Positions 15,868-26,064 of a DNA stretch of 42,024 nucleotides are shown here, one piece after another. The translations under genes were made by a program, and so were the position numbers. The stretch spans positions 1 through 42,024 of the forward strand of contig NZ_MRAE01000022.1 in the NCBI RefSeq assembly GCF_002008345.1. Direction: 5' to 3'. Numbering within the stretch: the stretch's first letter is position 1; the number at the start of each line of letters is the position of its first letter. The notes beneath the pieces are model-generated. The model worked only from the letters and a program-made list of their open reading frames with translations. It was not told where the DNA came from and did no database searches. The DNA is from Clostridium tepidum. Its GTDB lineage: Bacteria; Bacillota; Clostridia; Clostridiales; Clostridiaceae.

Positions 15868-17109
15868 CTAAAATAAAAATTTTTCAGCTGTTTTTATAAA
15901 GTATTTTTCTATAGATTTAAATAAATTTTTATTTTTATTATTAATTATATGCTTAGAAGTGTAAACTTTATTTTTAACAGAATCGTTTTTTCTTATGTTT
16001 ATTAAAAATTTTAATAAGTTATAAATATCATTGCCTGAATTTGGTTTAGCAAACTTACTACAATTTAAACTCATAGTTTTTAATTTAGATTTAGATTTTA
16101 ATAAATCACTTATTATATCTTCAGTATTTTCTATATGGTTTATGTTTACAGCTAAATTATGTCTTAACAAAAATTCTGCATTTTTTTCTTCTTGCCCAGG
16201 GATAGGAGAAAAAATAGCCATTGGTATGTTTGAAATTAATGCTTCTGTAATAGTAAGACCACCAGGTTTAGTTAAAAGTAAGTCACAACATTGCATATAT
16301 TTGTTTACTTTATTAGTAAATCCTATAATTCTAGTTGCTTTATTAGAAGTTTCTTTCAACTTATTTAGTTGATTATATAATTTCTTGTTGTTACCTGTTA
16401 TTATAATAATTTGTATATCTTGTTTTATCTTTATTAATTCACTATAAAGATCAGATATTTTACCTATACCTAAACTTCCCCCCATTATTAGTAAAGTAGG
16501 GATATTAATATTCAACCCTAATTCTTTTAATGTCCTTTCTTTATCATATTTCTTTAAGAAACTTGGACTAACAGGTATACCAAAATCGAAAATTTTATTT
16601 TTAGGAACATTTCTAGCTACCATTTCATCAATCATGTCTGAATTAGATACTACATAAGCATCTGTGTATTCTTGAATCCAAAAACTATGGGGAGCATAAT
16701 CAGTAAGTATAGTTAAAGAAGGTATACTTAGTTTCCCTTTGTTTTTCATGATAGATATCATTTCAGCTGGAAAAGGATGAGTGCATATTATAACATCTGG
16801 ATTAAATTCGTCTATTAAAGGAGAAAGCTTGTAAGTCATGATTTTATTAAAATTAGAACTTATGACTGTAGCTAAACCTTCATCATCCTCTGAGTGATCA
16901 TATAGCTTTCCAAATAACGAAGGAGTTACCTTTAGCGTTTTTAAATAACTACCTATAATAACTTTGTCTATTAAAGGGTTTATGTATTTTAATGTATCTA
17001 TTACAGTAATTTCAGCTTCATTATTATTTAATTTTATATAAGATTGTAATGCTTCTGCGGCATGGCTATGGCCTCCTCCAGCAGAAACAGATAATATTAA
17101 AATTTTCAT
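15868..17109 (-). CDS. GT28-family diacylglycerol glycosyltransferase (MGDG synthase / UgtP-like)
   Basis: This 413-aa GT-B glycosyltransferase resembles monogalactosyldiacylglycerol synthases and Bacillus UgtP. They transfer a sugar from UDP to diacylglycerol on the inner membrane face. The N-terminal SVSAGGGHSHAAEAL is the glycine-rich acceptor loop. The C-terminal TKPGGLTITEAL and PIPGQEEKNAEFLL are the UDP-sugar binding motifs of the family. ATG 17109 has an AGAGGGTGA site upstream. Its promoter is TTCATA-N16-TATAAT on the minus strand. It is convergent with spoIIR and divergent from ypeB. Glucose versus galactose specificity cannot be read from sequence. A spore role is suggested only by location. 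Confidence 0.85.
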   Translation of the reverse strand: MKILILSVSAGGGHSHAAEALQSYIKLNNNEAEITVIDTLKYINPLIDKVIIGSYLKTLKVTPSLFGKLYDHSEDDEGLATVISSNFNKIMTYKLSPLIDEFNPDVIICTHPFPAEMISIMKNKGKLSIPSLTILTDYAPHSFWIQEYTDAYVVSNSDMIDEMVARNVPKNKIFDFGIPVSPSFLKKYDKERTLKELGLNINIPTLLIMGGSLGIGKISDLYSELIKIKQDIQIIIITGNNKKLYNQLNKLKETSNKATRIIGFTNKVNKYMQCCDLLLTKPGGLTITEALISNIPMAIFSPIPGQEEKNAEFLLRHNLAVNINHIENTEDIISDLLKSKSKLKTMSLNCSKFAKPNSGNDIYNLLKFLINIRKNDSVKNKVYTSKHIINNKNKNLFKSIEKYFIKTAEKFLF

Positions 17110-17149
17110 TTAGTCACCCTCTAATTTATTATGTAATAAATAAAATATG

Positions 17150-17177
17150 ATTATAGCAATAAAGTGTAAAATATGAA
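17150..17177 (-). promoter_or_regulatory. Sigma-A-like promoter of the GT28 gene
   Basis: On the minus strand TTCATA (17172-17177) precedes a perfect TATAAT (17150-17155) by 16 bases, about 40 bases before the start codon. Confidence 0.45.
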
Positions 17178-17480
17178 TTATACATTAACATTATATAGGA
17201 TAAATATATAATTATAAATGTATTTAAATAAGTTTTAAGGATTTTTTAATGTGAAAATATAAAATGTTAAGAACTACATTAAATCTAGTATATATTATAA
17301 ATATAAAATAAATACTTAAATGTTTTATAAAATTTATATTGTATAGTCTATAATAACATATAATTTAAAATATGAAACTTATAAATTATTACATATCTTT
17401 AAATAAATTTTACTAATTAATGAATAACCATAATTATAAATACAGATAATAAGGTAAGAAATGTTGGGAGGTTAGGATAT
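17178..17480. other. Gene-free, very AT-rich intergenic region upstream of ypeB
   Basis: No open frame with a ribosome site, no strong hairpin and no convincing forespore promoter was found here. The ribosome site of ypeB (TTGGGAGG) is at its right end. Confidence 0.6.
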
Positions 17481-18851
17481 ATGAAAAAAGGTACTAGAAG
17501 AATATTATATACTTTAGTGGTAACATTGATAGTCGTTTTTTCAAGTACATTTGCTATTTTAATGACATTAGAGAGAAATGACTATAGAAATTATCTTCAA
17601 GGCGAGTATAGTAAAAATTTACATGAATTAATAACTTCTGTACAGAATATAAGAGTTAATTTATCTAAAGCACCTATTATAGGATCTAGAGAGCAAGAAA
17701 TAATTACTTTTGAAGAAATATTTAAATACTCATCTGTAGCCACTGATAAGTTACATTCATTACCTATAGATCAAAATACAATAAATAATACTAGCAAATT
17801 TTTAACCCAGGTAGGAGATTTTTCTAATAGTTTAGCAAAATCAATAGTTAAGGACAATAATTTATCACAATCTGATTATGATAATATTGAAAAATTAAAA
17901 AAAGAATCACTTGAATTGGAAAATCAATTAAATAATGTTGTTACAGATATTAATGAGGGGAGAGTTAGATGGGGAGATATAAGAAAAAAAGTGGGTGGAG
18001 TATTAGCTAAAGAAGATCCAAACTCAATTAAAGGTCAATTTAATAATATACAAAAGCAAGTAATGCAGTATCCTTCATTGATTTATGATGGACCTTTTTC
18101 AGATAATGTTTTAGAAATAACTCCTAGAATAAATAGTCAAAAAAAGATTACTGAGAAGGAAGCGAAAAAAATAGCACAAAATATAATAGGAAGCGATAGA
18201 ATAGAATCAATTAAATTAGATAAAAATCAAGGGAAAACAACTATATCAACTTATAGATTTATAGCTAATATAAAAGATAAGGATAATAAGAAAGATAATA
18301 TTATATGTGAAATTAGTAAGAATGGAGGAAAACTAGTATATCTAATAGATTCTAGAAGTGTGGGTCAACCTAAAATAGATACTAAAAAAGCTATAAATAT
18401 AGGAAATGAGTATCTTAAAAAACTTCAAGTTTCTAATATGATACCTACATATACTTTAAATTATGATAATGTAGCTGTAATAAATTATGTATATAAGGAA
18501 GACGATGTTATAATTTACCCAGACCAAATAAAATTAAAAATAGCTCTAGACAAAGGAGAAGTAATAGGAGCAGAATTAGAAAAATATTTAGTATCTCATC
18601 ATGATAGAAATATTAATAAGAATGTAAAAATTACTAAAGAAGAAGCGCAAAAAAGAGTAGGTAAAAATTTGAATATTACTAATGTTAGGTTAAGCATTAT
18701 ACCAACAGAGGTTAATACAGAAGTCTTATGCTATGAATTTTCCGGAACTTATAAGAATGATAAATTTAAAATATTTATAAATGCCAATACGGGATATGAA
18801 GAAAGGATATTACAAATATTAGATACCCCAAATGGCAAACTAACAATATGA
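17481..18851 (+). CDS. ypeB: Germination protein YpeB
   Basis: This 456-aa spore protein in B. subtilis is needed for stability and function of the cortex-lytic enzyme SleB at the inner membrane. It has an N-terminal membrane anchor (residues about 9-29, ILYTLVVTLIVVFSSTFAIL). A long helical region follows with RVNLSKAPIIGSREQEI, and two or three PepSY-like repeats lie in the C-terminal half (EKEAKKIAQNIIG, DTKKAINIGNEYLKKL, TKEEAQKRVGKNL). ATG 17481 follows GGGAGG. sleB is normally directly upstream, but here that place is taken by a divergent glycosyltransferase gene. Full length, with no sign of decay. Confidence 0.92.
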   Translation: MKKGTRRILYTLVVTLIVVFSSTFAILMTLERNDYRNYLQGEYSKNLHELITSVQNIRVNLSKAPIIGSREQEIITFEEIFKYSSVATDKLHSLPIDQNTINNTSKFLTQVGDFSNSLAKSIVKDNNLSQSDYDNIEKLKKESLELENQLNNVVTDINEGRVRWGDIRKKVGGVLAKEDPNSIKGQFNNIQKQVMQYPSLIYDGPFSDNVLEITPRINSQKKITEKEAKKIAQNIIGSDRIESIKLDKNQGKTTISTYRFIANIKDKDNKKDNIICEISKNGGKLVYLIDSRSVGQPKIDTKKAINIGNEYLKKLQVSNMIPTYTLNYDNVAVINYVYKEDDVIIYPDQIKLKIALDKGEVIGAELEKYLVSHHDRNINKNVKITKEEAQKRVGKNLNITNVRLSIIPTEVNTEVLCYEFSGTYKNDKFKIFINANTGYEERILQILDTPNGKLTI

Positions 18852-18852
18852 T

Positions 18853-18905
18853 ATAATACAAATAAAGAGTGAATAGTTAGTGTATTCACTCTTTATTTGT
18901 ATTAT
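18853..18905. terminator. Very long perfect hairpin after ypeB
   Basis: A perfect 23-bp stem (18853-18875 with 18883-18905) has a 7-base loop (GTTAGTG) and starts just after the ypeB stop. The T-rich stretch lies in the 3' arm. It is probably a terminator active in both directions. Confidence 0.8.
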
Positions 18906-18951
18906 AATAATTATTATTGAAATTAAGTAATGAAAAAGAAGGGTGATTTTA

Positions 18952-19932
18952 ATGACAAGAGCTTTAGCTATGATATCAGGTGGATTAGATAGTATATTAG
19001 CTGCTAAACTTATAAAAGATCAAGGAATAGATGTAATAGGAATATGTTTTAGATCTTATTTTTTTAATGAAAAAAATGCAGAGAAAATGACTAAACAAAT
19101 AGGAATACCTTTAGAAGTAGTAGATTTTTCAAAAGAACATTTAGATATGGTCAAAAACCCTAAACATGGATATGGTAAAAATATGAATCCATGTATTGAT
19201 TGCCATTCCATGATGATGAAATACTCAGGTGAGCTTTTAAAAAAATTTAATGCAGATTTTATAATAACAGGTGAGGTATTAAACCAAAGACCTATGTCAC
19301 AGAATAAATCAGCATTAAATGTAGTAAAAAAAGAATCAGGATATGAAGAAAAGATATTAAGACCATTATGTGCTAAGATTTTACCACCTACGGAAATGGA
19401 GTTGAAAAACCTTGTAGATAGAGAAAAACTTTTAAATATCTCTGGAAGAAGTAGAAAGGTACAAATGGAATTAGCCAAAAAATGGGGTATAAAGGAATAT
19501 CCTTCACCAGCAGGTGGCTGTAAACTTACAGAACCTAATTATGCAAAAAGATTAAAGGATCTGCTAAAATATAGAGAGGACCCTGAGGAAAGAGAACTTG
19601 AACTATTAAAATATGGAAGACATTTTAGGATATCAGAAAATTGCAAAATAATATCTACTAGAACTAAAGATGAAGGGGATATTATTAAAAATTACTTAAA
19701 TTCAAAAGACTATATGTTTTTAGCTTGTGATTATAATGGTTCTGTTGTAGTAATAATAGGAGAACCTAGTGAAATTGATATAAAATTAGCAGCTGAAATA
19801 ACAGGACGATATAGCAAGGGAAAAGATGAGAAGAATATAAAAGTTAAATATGGCAAAGTAAATACTAATTTAAATGATATAATAGAAGTTAAACCAGCTT
19901 CTGATGATTATTTAAAAAATTTCATTATATAA
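18952..19932 (+). CDS. PP-loop ATPase (tRNA thiolation-type) fused to an NFACT-R-like domain
   Basis: This 326-aa protein has an N-terminal ATP pyrophosphatase domain of the ThiI/MnmA type. It shows the PP-loop SGGLDSILAAKL near residue 9, a CIDCH cysteine pair near residue 80 and ITGEVLNQRPMSQ. The C-terminal third (from about GRHFRISENCKIISTRTKDE) resembles the NFACT-R (DUF814) RNA-binding domain. PP-loop enzymes of this kind activate uridines in tRNA for sulfur insertion; the exact position is unknown. Databases often label such proteins tRNA methyltransferase or ThiI, which is probably imprecise. ATG 18952 has an AAGAAGGGTG site; GTG 18943 lies inside that site. Confidence 0.78.
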   Translation: MTRALAMISGGLDSILAAKLIKDQGIDVIGICFRSYFFNEKNAEKMTKQIGIPLEVVDFSKEHLDMVKNPKHGYGKNMNPCIDCHSMMMKYSGELLKKFNADFIITGEVLNQRPMSQNKSALNVVKKESGYEEKILRPLCAKILPPTEMELKNLVDREKLLNISGRSRKVQMELAKKWGIKEYPSPAGGCKLTEPNYAKRLKDLLKYREDPEERELELLKYGRHFRISENCKIISTRTKDEGDIIKNYLNSKDYMFLACDYNGSVVVIIGEPSEIDIKLAAEITGRYSKGKDEKNIKVKYGKVNTNLNDIIEVKPASDDYLKNFII

Positions 19933-19956
19933 ATATAGGGAAAAGGAATGGAAGCT

Positions 19957-20385
19957 ATGAAAAAGAAAGCGCTTATTCATGTGTTAAGCTCTGTACCAGA
20001 TGCAAAAGAAAAAGATGATTCAATTGAGGTAGTGACACCGGGGAAATTTTATAAAAAGGATAAGAATTATTATGCTGTTTATGAGGAAACTGAAATATCT
20101 GGAATGGAGGGTACTACTACTACTCTTAAAATAGGAGAAGAAAAATTTTCATTAATAAGAATGGGAACTACTAGTACAAAAATGGATTTTGCAATAAATA
20201 AAAAAAATATATCCATGTATAGTACTCCTTATGGTACTTTAGAGATAAACATAAATACTAAAAAATTGGACATAAATGTAGATGATAATGGAGGATATAT
20301 ATATATTGATTATATTATGAGTGTAGCAGGTCAGAAACCTCAAAACACAATATTAAATATAAATATAGAACCTGAAAAAGAATAA
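19957..20385 (+). CDS. DUF1934 (YwiB-like) protein
   Basis: This 142-aa protein resembles the DUF1934/YwiB family, a small calycin-like beta-barrel of unknown function. Its core alternates beta strands: KKDKNYYAVYEETEISGMEG, TLKIGEEKFSLIRMGTT and MYSTPYGTLEININTKKL. ATG 19957 sits nine bases after AAAAGG; ATG 19948, three codons earlier, is too close to that site. It follows the PP-loop gene by 24 bases and is probably co-transcribed with it. No signal peptide. Confidence 0.78.
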   Translation: MKKKALIHVLSSVPDAKEKDDSIEVVTPGKFYKKDKNYYAVYEETEISGMEGTTTTLKIGEEKFSLIRMGTTSTKMDFAINKKNISMYSTPYGTLEININTKKLDINVDDNGGYIYIDYIMSVAGQKPQNTILNINIEPEKE

Positions 20386-20406
20386 ATAATATATATTTAC
20401 AAAATC

Positions 20407-20468
20407 AATATTGACCCTCTTAAGAAGGTAGTTTAAATATAAAATCTTTTCTTAAGAGGGTTAATATT
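20407..20468 (+). terminator. Hairpin after the DUF1934 gene
   Basis: A 20-bp inverted repeat with a single G-T wobble (core CCCTCTTAAGAA / TTCTTAAGAGGG) encloses a 22-base loop. The T-tract afterward is short. It is the likely end of the PP-loop-DUF1934 transcript. Confidence 0.65.
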
Positions 20469-20524
20469 GTTTAAAAATAAATTATATGGACAAAATTATA
20501 ATAAAAACCGTAAGAGGTGTTATT

Positions 20525-20824
20525 ATGAATTATTTTTCAAATTCAAAATATGAAAATATAATAAAGTTATTATGTAAATATAAAGGTTTATCTGAATATG
20601 AAATTATAAATATAATGAAAGATAATGAATGTAAATATTTACTATTTTTATTGTTAAGAAAATATAATTGTATACAAATGGAAAATTTGAAAAAAGACTT
20701 TAATATTAATGATTATGAAGGAATATGTAATAATATAGAAGAAGCAGAAAAGAAATTATTGTTAAACAAAAAGATAAGGGATATGTTTTTTGAGGCAGGA
20801 GAAATTTTAGATAATATAAAATAA
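20525..20824 (+). CDS. Small hypothetical protein upstream of pyrG
   Basis: This 99-aa protein is not one I recognise. It is predicted to be mostly helical and cytoplasmic, rich in Lys, Asn, Glu and Ile. The segment YENIIKLLCKYKGLSEYEIINIMKD followed by YLLFLLLRKYNCI resembles a small helical bundle; a helix-turn-helix is conceivable but not supported. ATG 20525 follows AAGAGGTG, which decides the start over an earlier ATG at 20486 that lacks a site. Codon use matches the neighbours, so it is probably real. Confidence 0.65.
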   Translation: MNYFSNSKYENIIKLLCKYKGLSEYEIINIMKDNECKYLLFLLLRKYNCIQMENLKKDFNINDYEGICNNIEEAEKKLLLNKKIRDMFFEAGEILDNIK

Positions 20825-20894
20825 ATTAATTAACGAAGAAAATATAGCACAACATAGAAATTTGTGTTATTATATATAGGTATATTTTTTGGAT

Positions 20895-20996
20895 GCATAA
20901 AAATTTACATAAAATCGCGATTTTAAATGTTAAAGGTAAGGATTATTATATATTAAAAATTTAATAATGTCAATGATTTTATGTGAATTTTAGTGC
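20895..20996. repeat. Long imperfect inverted repeat upstream of pyrG
   Basis: Two 22-base arms (20895-20916 and 20975-20996) pair with two G-T wobbles and one mismatch around a 58-base centre. The centre overlaps a perfect 14-bp palindrome, AAAATCGCGATTTT, at 20911-20924. It also has an inner TATTAAA/TTTAATA hairpin. CGCG is rare in sequence this AT-rich. It may be an mRNA leader structure or an operator for pyrG. Confidence 0.6.
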
Positions 20997-21019
20997 GCAA
21001 TAATACAAACTTAAACTTT

Positions 21020-22661
<1,642 letters not shown>

Positions 22662-22682
22662 ATTTTAAAAGTAAATAAAAAT

Positions 22683-22817
22683 ATATAAATAAAAAGAATA
22701 ATGAAATGGACTGTCAAGCTAAGAACAAACATTATAATATATTGTGTTAACTTTAAATTTTTAAAACAATATATTGTATATAAGTTTTTATAAGACAGTC
22801 CCATTTTTTATTTATAT
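22683..22817 (+). terminator. Large branched terminator-like inverted repeat after pyrG
   Basis: Nested arms pair across about 135 bases. The outer arm is ATATAAATAAAAA/TTTTTATTTATAT and the middle is AAATGGACTGTC/GACAGTCCCATTT with one bulge. The inner arm is AATATATTGT/ACAATATATT (22736-22745, 22766-22775). The middle stem ends in six Ts, as in a terminator, but the size and outer arms also resemble a small foldback element. Confidence 0.6.
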
Positions 22818-22975
22818 GCAAAATTAAACTTTAAAAATTAATATTATAACAAGAATATTTGAAGGATTTAATACATATTTATAGAAATATAATTAACAAG
22901 AGAAATGAAAAAGTTAATGAAAAATATATAAGTTTGTTATGAATTGTAAAATTATGAAGGGAGAGATGGAGTCCT

Positions 22976-23320
22976 ATGATAATACAAACAGAATTAGGTA
23001 TAGCGGTTAAAAATATTTTTGGCAAATATGAAATAGTAGATTTTTCTTTATTTAATACCTCTAAAATAAATGAATATGGATTAGGACTCATAGTTAATAA
23101 AAATAATAAAGGTAATATTACAGTCAATAGCAAATGCCATATATGCAATAATATTCATAAATACAATTATAGTATAGATGACTTTTTAAAAAGAGAAATA
23201 ATTGTAGGCGGATGTGAAATATTAGGTGTTCCATTATTCTATATAGGTAACAAATGTATAATAGAGGAAAGAGTGTATAAACAAAATAAGATTTTTGATA
23301 AAATATATATGATGATTTAG
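22976..23320 (+). CDS. Hypothetical protein with a CxxC pair, upstream of rho
   Basis: This 114-aa protein is not one I recognise. It begins with a beta-rich region (IIQTELGIAVKNIFGKYEIV). In the middle it has CHICNN, followed by two further cysteines (GGCE and NKCI) that could help bind a metal. No signal peptide or membrane segment. ATG 22976 follows GGAG closely, with a longer AAGGGAGAG further upstream. A terminator overlaps its stop codon, so it forms its own transcription unit between pyrG and rho. Confidence 0.65.
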   Translation: MIIQTELGIAVKNIFGKYEIVDFSLFNTSKINEYGLGLIVNKNNKGNITVNSKCHICNNIHKYNYSIDDFLKREIIVGGCEILGVPLFYIGNKCIIEERVYKQNKIFDKIYMMI

Positions 23321-23350
23321 AGTAACTTTAAAAAGTTACTCTTTATTTTT
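23319..23350 (+). terminator. Terminator overlapping the stop codon of the CxxC gene
   Basis: AGAGTAACTTT and AAGTTACTCT form a compact stem followed by TTATTTTT. Confidence 0.88.
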
Positions 23351-23359
23351 ATTTGTATA

Positions 23360-23388
23360 TGGATTAAAATACATAAATAGGGTATAAT
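23360..23388 (+). promoter_or_regulatory. Possible rho promoter
   Basis: A perfect TATAAT at 23383-23388 lies 17 bases after TGGATT, a weak -35. A leader of about 95 bases follows before rho. Confidence 0.35.
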
Positions 23389-23490
23389 CTATTTTGAAAG
23401 ATTTTCTAAAATTTAACTGCTCTTTTAACCTAAGTCTTGATATTTTCCTGTTATTTAATATATATAATTTAATAGAGAGAGGGGATTCTT

Positions 23491-24927
23491 TTGATAAATA
23501 AGGATTATGAAAGTATGACCGTTAAAGAATTACGAGAAATAGCTAAGAAGCTTAATATAAAAAATATTTCTAAGTTCAAAAAAAATGAATTAATAGAAGA
23601 GATAAAAACTTGTAAGTCAGCTGCTATAGAGAAGGATGGAAAAATTTTAGTTGAAAAAATATCGCCTAAGATTACAAAAAATGAAAACAATATACATAGC
23701 AATACAGTAAATAGTGCAAATGAAGAAAAAAATAGTACTATTACAAAAAATAATGAAGAAAATAAAGCTGAAAGATTAAAAGAGATGATAAATGAATCTC
23801 AAAGAGCTAAAGGTGTTTTGGAGATTATAGAAAATAATAATTATGGATTTTTAAGAGGTCAAAATTATTTGTCAGGGCCAGAAGATATATATGTATCTCC
23901 ATCACAAATAAGAAGGTTTAATTTAAGAACAGGTGATGAAGTTGAAGGAAAGGTTAGAATACCAAAGGATGGAGAGAAATTTAAAGCTCTAATATATGTG
24001 GAAAAAATAAATGGAGAAAATCCTGAAAAAGCTGTGGGAAGAAAACCTTTTGAAAGCTTAGTACCTATATATCCTAATGAAAGAATTAAACTTGAAACAA
24101 ATTCACAAGATTTATCTACACGATTAATGGATATAATATCACCTATAGGTAAAGGACAAAGAGGAATGATAGTAGCCCCTCCTAAAGCAGGTAAAACTAC
24201 TCTTCTAAAAAAGATAGCGCAAAGCATTTCACAAAATAATCCATTATGTAAACTTATAGTACTTTTAATTGATGAGAGACCAGAAGAAGTAACAGATATG
24301 CAAAGATCTATCAAGGGAGAAGTAATATATTCAACTTTTGATGAAGAGCCAGAACATCATACAAAAGTTACTTATATGGTTTTGGAAAGAGCTAAAAGAA
24401 TGGTAGAGCAAGGACAGGATGTTGTTATATTATTAGATAGTATAACAAGATTGTCTAGAGCATACAATTTAACTATTACTCCAACAGGTAGAACGCTATC
24501 AGGTGGATTAGATCCTGGTGCCTTAGTAATGCCAAAGAAATTTTTTGGTGCTGCTAGGAATATTGAAAATGGTGGAAGTTTAACTATATTAGCTACAGCT
24601 TTAACCGAAACAGGAAGTAGAATGGACGACATGATATTTGAAGAATTTAAGGGAACTGGTAATATGGAAGTACACCTTAATAGAAAACTTCAAGAAAGAA
24701 GAATATTCCCTGCTTTAGATATTTATAAATCAGGTACAAGAAGGGATGATTTATTATTTACAGATCCTTTAGAAAAAGAGACTGCATTTAATATAAGAAA
24801 GCTTCTTTATGAAGAAAACAATGTGGAAAATGTAACAGAACAAATTTTAAGTGTATTGTCTAAAACTAAAACTAATGAGGAATTTATAAATATGATAAGC
24901 AAAATGGATATGAATAAAAAATATTAA
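23491..24927 (+). CDS. rho: Transcription termination factor Rho
   Basis: This 478-aa hexameric RNA helicase ends transcripts without a hairpin. The order is a Rho N-terminal helical domain ([26 protein letters not shown], here residues about 8-33). Then comes a polar Asn/Glu/Lys-rich linker (about 60-95), typical of Gram-positive Rho inserts, and an OSB-type RNA-binding domain ([36 protein letters not shown]). The RecA-like ATPase has the P-loop [11 protein letters not shown] near 232 and Walker [17 protein letters not shown]. The start is TTG 23491, eight bases after GAGAGGGG. No in-frame ATG with a better site is near. Confidence 0.96.
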   Translation: MINKDYESMTVKELREIAKKLNIKNISKFKKNELIEEIKTCKSAAIEKDGKILVEKISPKITKNENNIHSNTVNSANEEKNSTITKNNEENKAERLKEMINESQRAKGVLEIIENNNYGFLRGQNYLSGPEDIYVSPSQIRRFNLRTGDEVEGKVRIPKDGEKFKALIYVEKINGENPEKAVGRKPFESLVPIYPNERIKLETNSQDLSTRLMDIISPIGKGQRGMIVAPPKAGKTTLLKKIAQSISQNNPLCKLIVLLIDERPEEVTDMQRSIKGEVIYSTFDEEPEHHTKVTYMVLERAKRMVEQGQDVVILLDSITRLSRAYNLTITPTGRTLSGGLDPGALVMPKKFFGAARNIENGGSLTILATALTETGSRMDDMIFEEFKGTGNMEVHLNRKLQERRIFPALDIYKSGTRRDDLLFTDPLEKETAFNIRKLLYEENNVENVTEQILSVLSKTKTNEEFINMISKMDMNKKY

Positions 24928-24941
24928 TAAATAGAAACATA

Positions 24942-24975
24942 TAAAACCTAATCTTAAAGATTAGGTTTTATATTA
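24942..24975. terminator. Bidirectional terminator between rho and rpmE
   Basis: A perfect 14-bp stem (TAAAACCTAATCTT / AAGATTAGGTTTTA) with a minimal loop has a T-rich tail on either strand. It lies between two convergent genes. Confidence 0.88.
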
Positions 24976-25191
24976 TTTAACGTCTTCGTTAGATAAATTG
25001 AATTTTTTCATGAATTTATCAACTCTTCCACCAGCATCAACAATTTTTTGTTTTCCAGTAAAGAATGGATGACATTTTGAACAAATTTCTACCTTTAATT
25101 CTTTATTAGTTGATCCAGTTGTAAAAGTATTACCGCATGCACATTTAACTACAACGTCATGATTATATTCTGGATGTATTCCTTCTCTCAT
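24973..25191 (-). CDS. rpmE: 50S ribosomal protein L31, zinc-binding form
   Basis: This 72-aa L31 has the [20 protein letters not shown] start typical of type A L31. The zinc-binding cysteines are visible as CAC near residue 17 and CSKC near residue 37, followed by HPFFTGKQK. It is therefore the C+ (zinc) form rather than the zinc-free paralogue. ATG 25191 follows AAGAGGTGA on the minus strand. A good sigma-A promoter lies about 50 bases upstream. Confidence 0.96.
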
Positions 25192-25239
25192 TTATTTTCA
25201 CCTCTTTCGAATTGGTATCATCACTATTTTAACTACATT

Positions 25240-25269
25240 ATTATAACATAGGCATTTAAATGAAGTCAA
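25240..25269 (-). promoter_or_regulatory. rpmE promoter
   Basis: On the minus strand TTGACT (25264-25269) precedes a perfect TATAAT (25240-25245) by 18 bases. Confidence 0.7.
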
Positions 25270-25395
25270 CAAATTACGGATATTGCATAAATTACTTAAA
25301 AATACTAATAAAATAAAAAATAAAGTCATAAAATAAAAGCTACTACAACCTTTAAATAATCAAATAAACGTTTAATTTTATAATTATATGTAAAT

Positions 25396-25424
25396 TTTAC
25401 TTGTAATAAATTCTTTATTATAAT
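25396..25424 (+). promoter_or_regulatory. tdk promoter
   Basis: TTTACT (25396-25401) and TATAAT (25419-25424) are separated by 17 bases. The tdk start is about 48 bases downstream. Confidence 0.5.
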
Positions 25425-25472
25425 AATTACTTTTGATAAAATATATTTGTTTATTAAAATGGAGGTGTTTAT

Positions 25473-26048
25473 ATGTATGGTCCCAAGGATCATGGGTGGA
25501 TCGAAGTAGTAGCAGGCCCTATGTATAGTGGAAAAACAGAAGAGTTAATAAGACGTATAAGAAGAGCGGAAATTGCAAAACAAAAAGTTCAAGTTTTTAA
25601 ACCAGAGATAGATAACAGATATAGCAAATATGATGTTGTGTCTCATGCAGGAGATAAAATTCAGTCAATACCGGTTAAAAGTAGCAAAGAAATATTAGAA
25701 AAACTCTCAGATGATACGGATGTAATAGGCATAGATGAAGCACAATTTTTTGACGATTCTTTAGTTGAAATAGTAAGTAAAATAGCTAATAATAATAGAA
25801 GAGTTATTTGTGCAGGACTAGATATGGATTTCAAAGGAGAACCTTTTGGTCCAATGCCTAAACTTATGGCTATAGCAGAATTTGTAGATAAAATACAAGC
25901 TGTATGTATGGTTTGTAATAATCCAGCTACGAGAACTCAAAGGCTTATAGATGGAAGGCCAGCAAAGAAGTCTGATCCAGTAGTATTGATAGGCGCACAG
26001 GAGTCTTATGAAGCTAGATGCAGGAAGTGTCATTGCGTTCCAAGATAA
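25473..26048 (+). CDS. tdk: Thymidine kinase
   Basis: This 191-aa type II thymidine kinase phosphorylates thymidine in the salvage pathway. The P-loop [14 protein letters not shown] begins near residue 15, the Walker B-like GIDEAQFF is near residue 90, and the lasso region has [12 protein letters not shown]. Two cysteine pairs (CMVC and CRKC) form the structural zinc site. Length is normal. ATG 25473 follows GGAGGTG. It is the first gene of a run in one direction that continues to upp. Confidence 0.96.
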   Translation: MYGPKDHGWIEVVAGPMYSGKTEELIRRIRRAEIAKQKVQVFKPEIDNRYSKYDVVSHAGDKIQSIPVKSSKEILEKLSDDTDVIGIDEAQFFDDSLVEIVSKIANNNRRVICAGLDMDFKGEPFGPMPKLMAIAEFVDKIQAVCMVCNNPATRTQRLIDGRPAKKSDPVVLIGAQESYEARCRKCHCVPR

Positions 26049-26064
26049 ATAATGAGGTGATTAA

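Noticed and set aside
17401..17440. CATAATTA upstream of ypeB as a sigma-G -10
   Set aside because: No GNATR-like -35 lies 17-18 bases before it, and the last -10 base does not fit.
25433..25462. TTGATA-N16-TAAAAT as a second tdk promoter
   Set aside because: Transcription would start within the ribosome site, leaving it non-functional.
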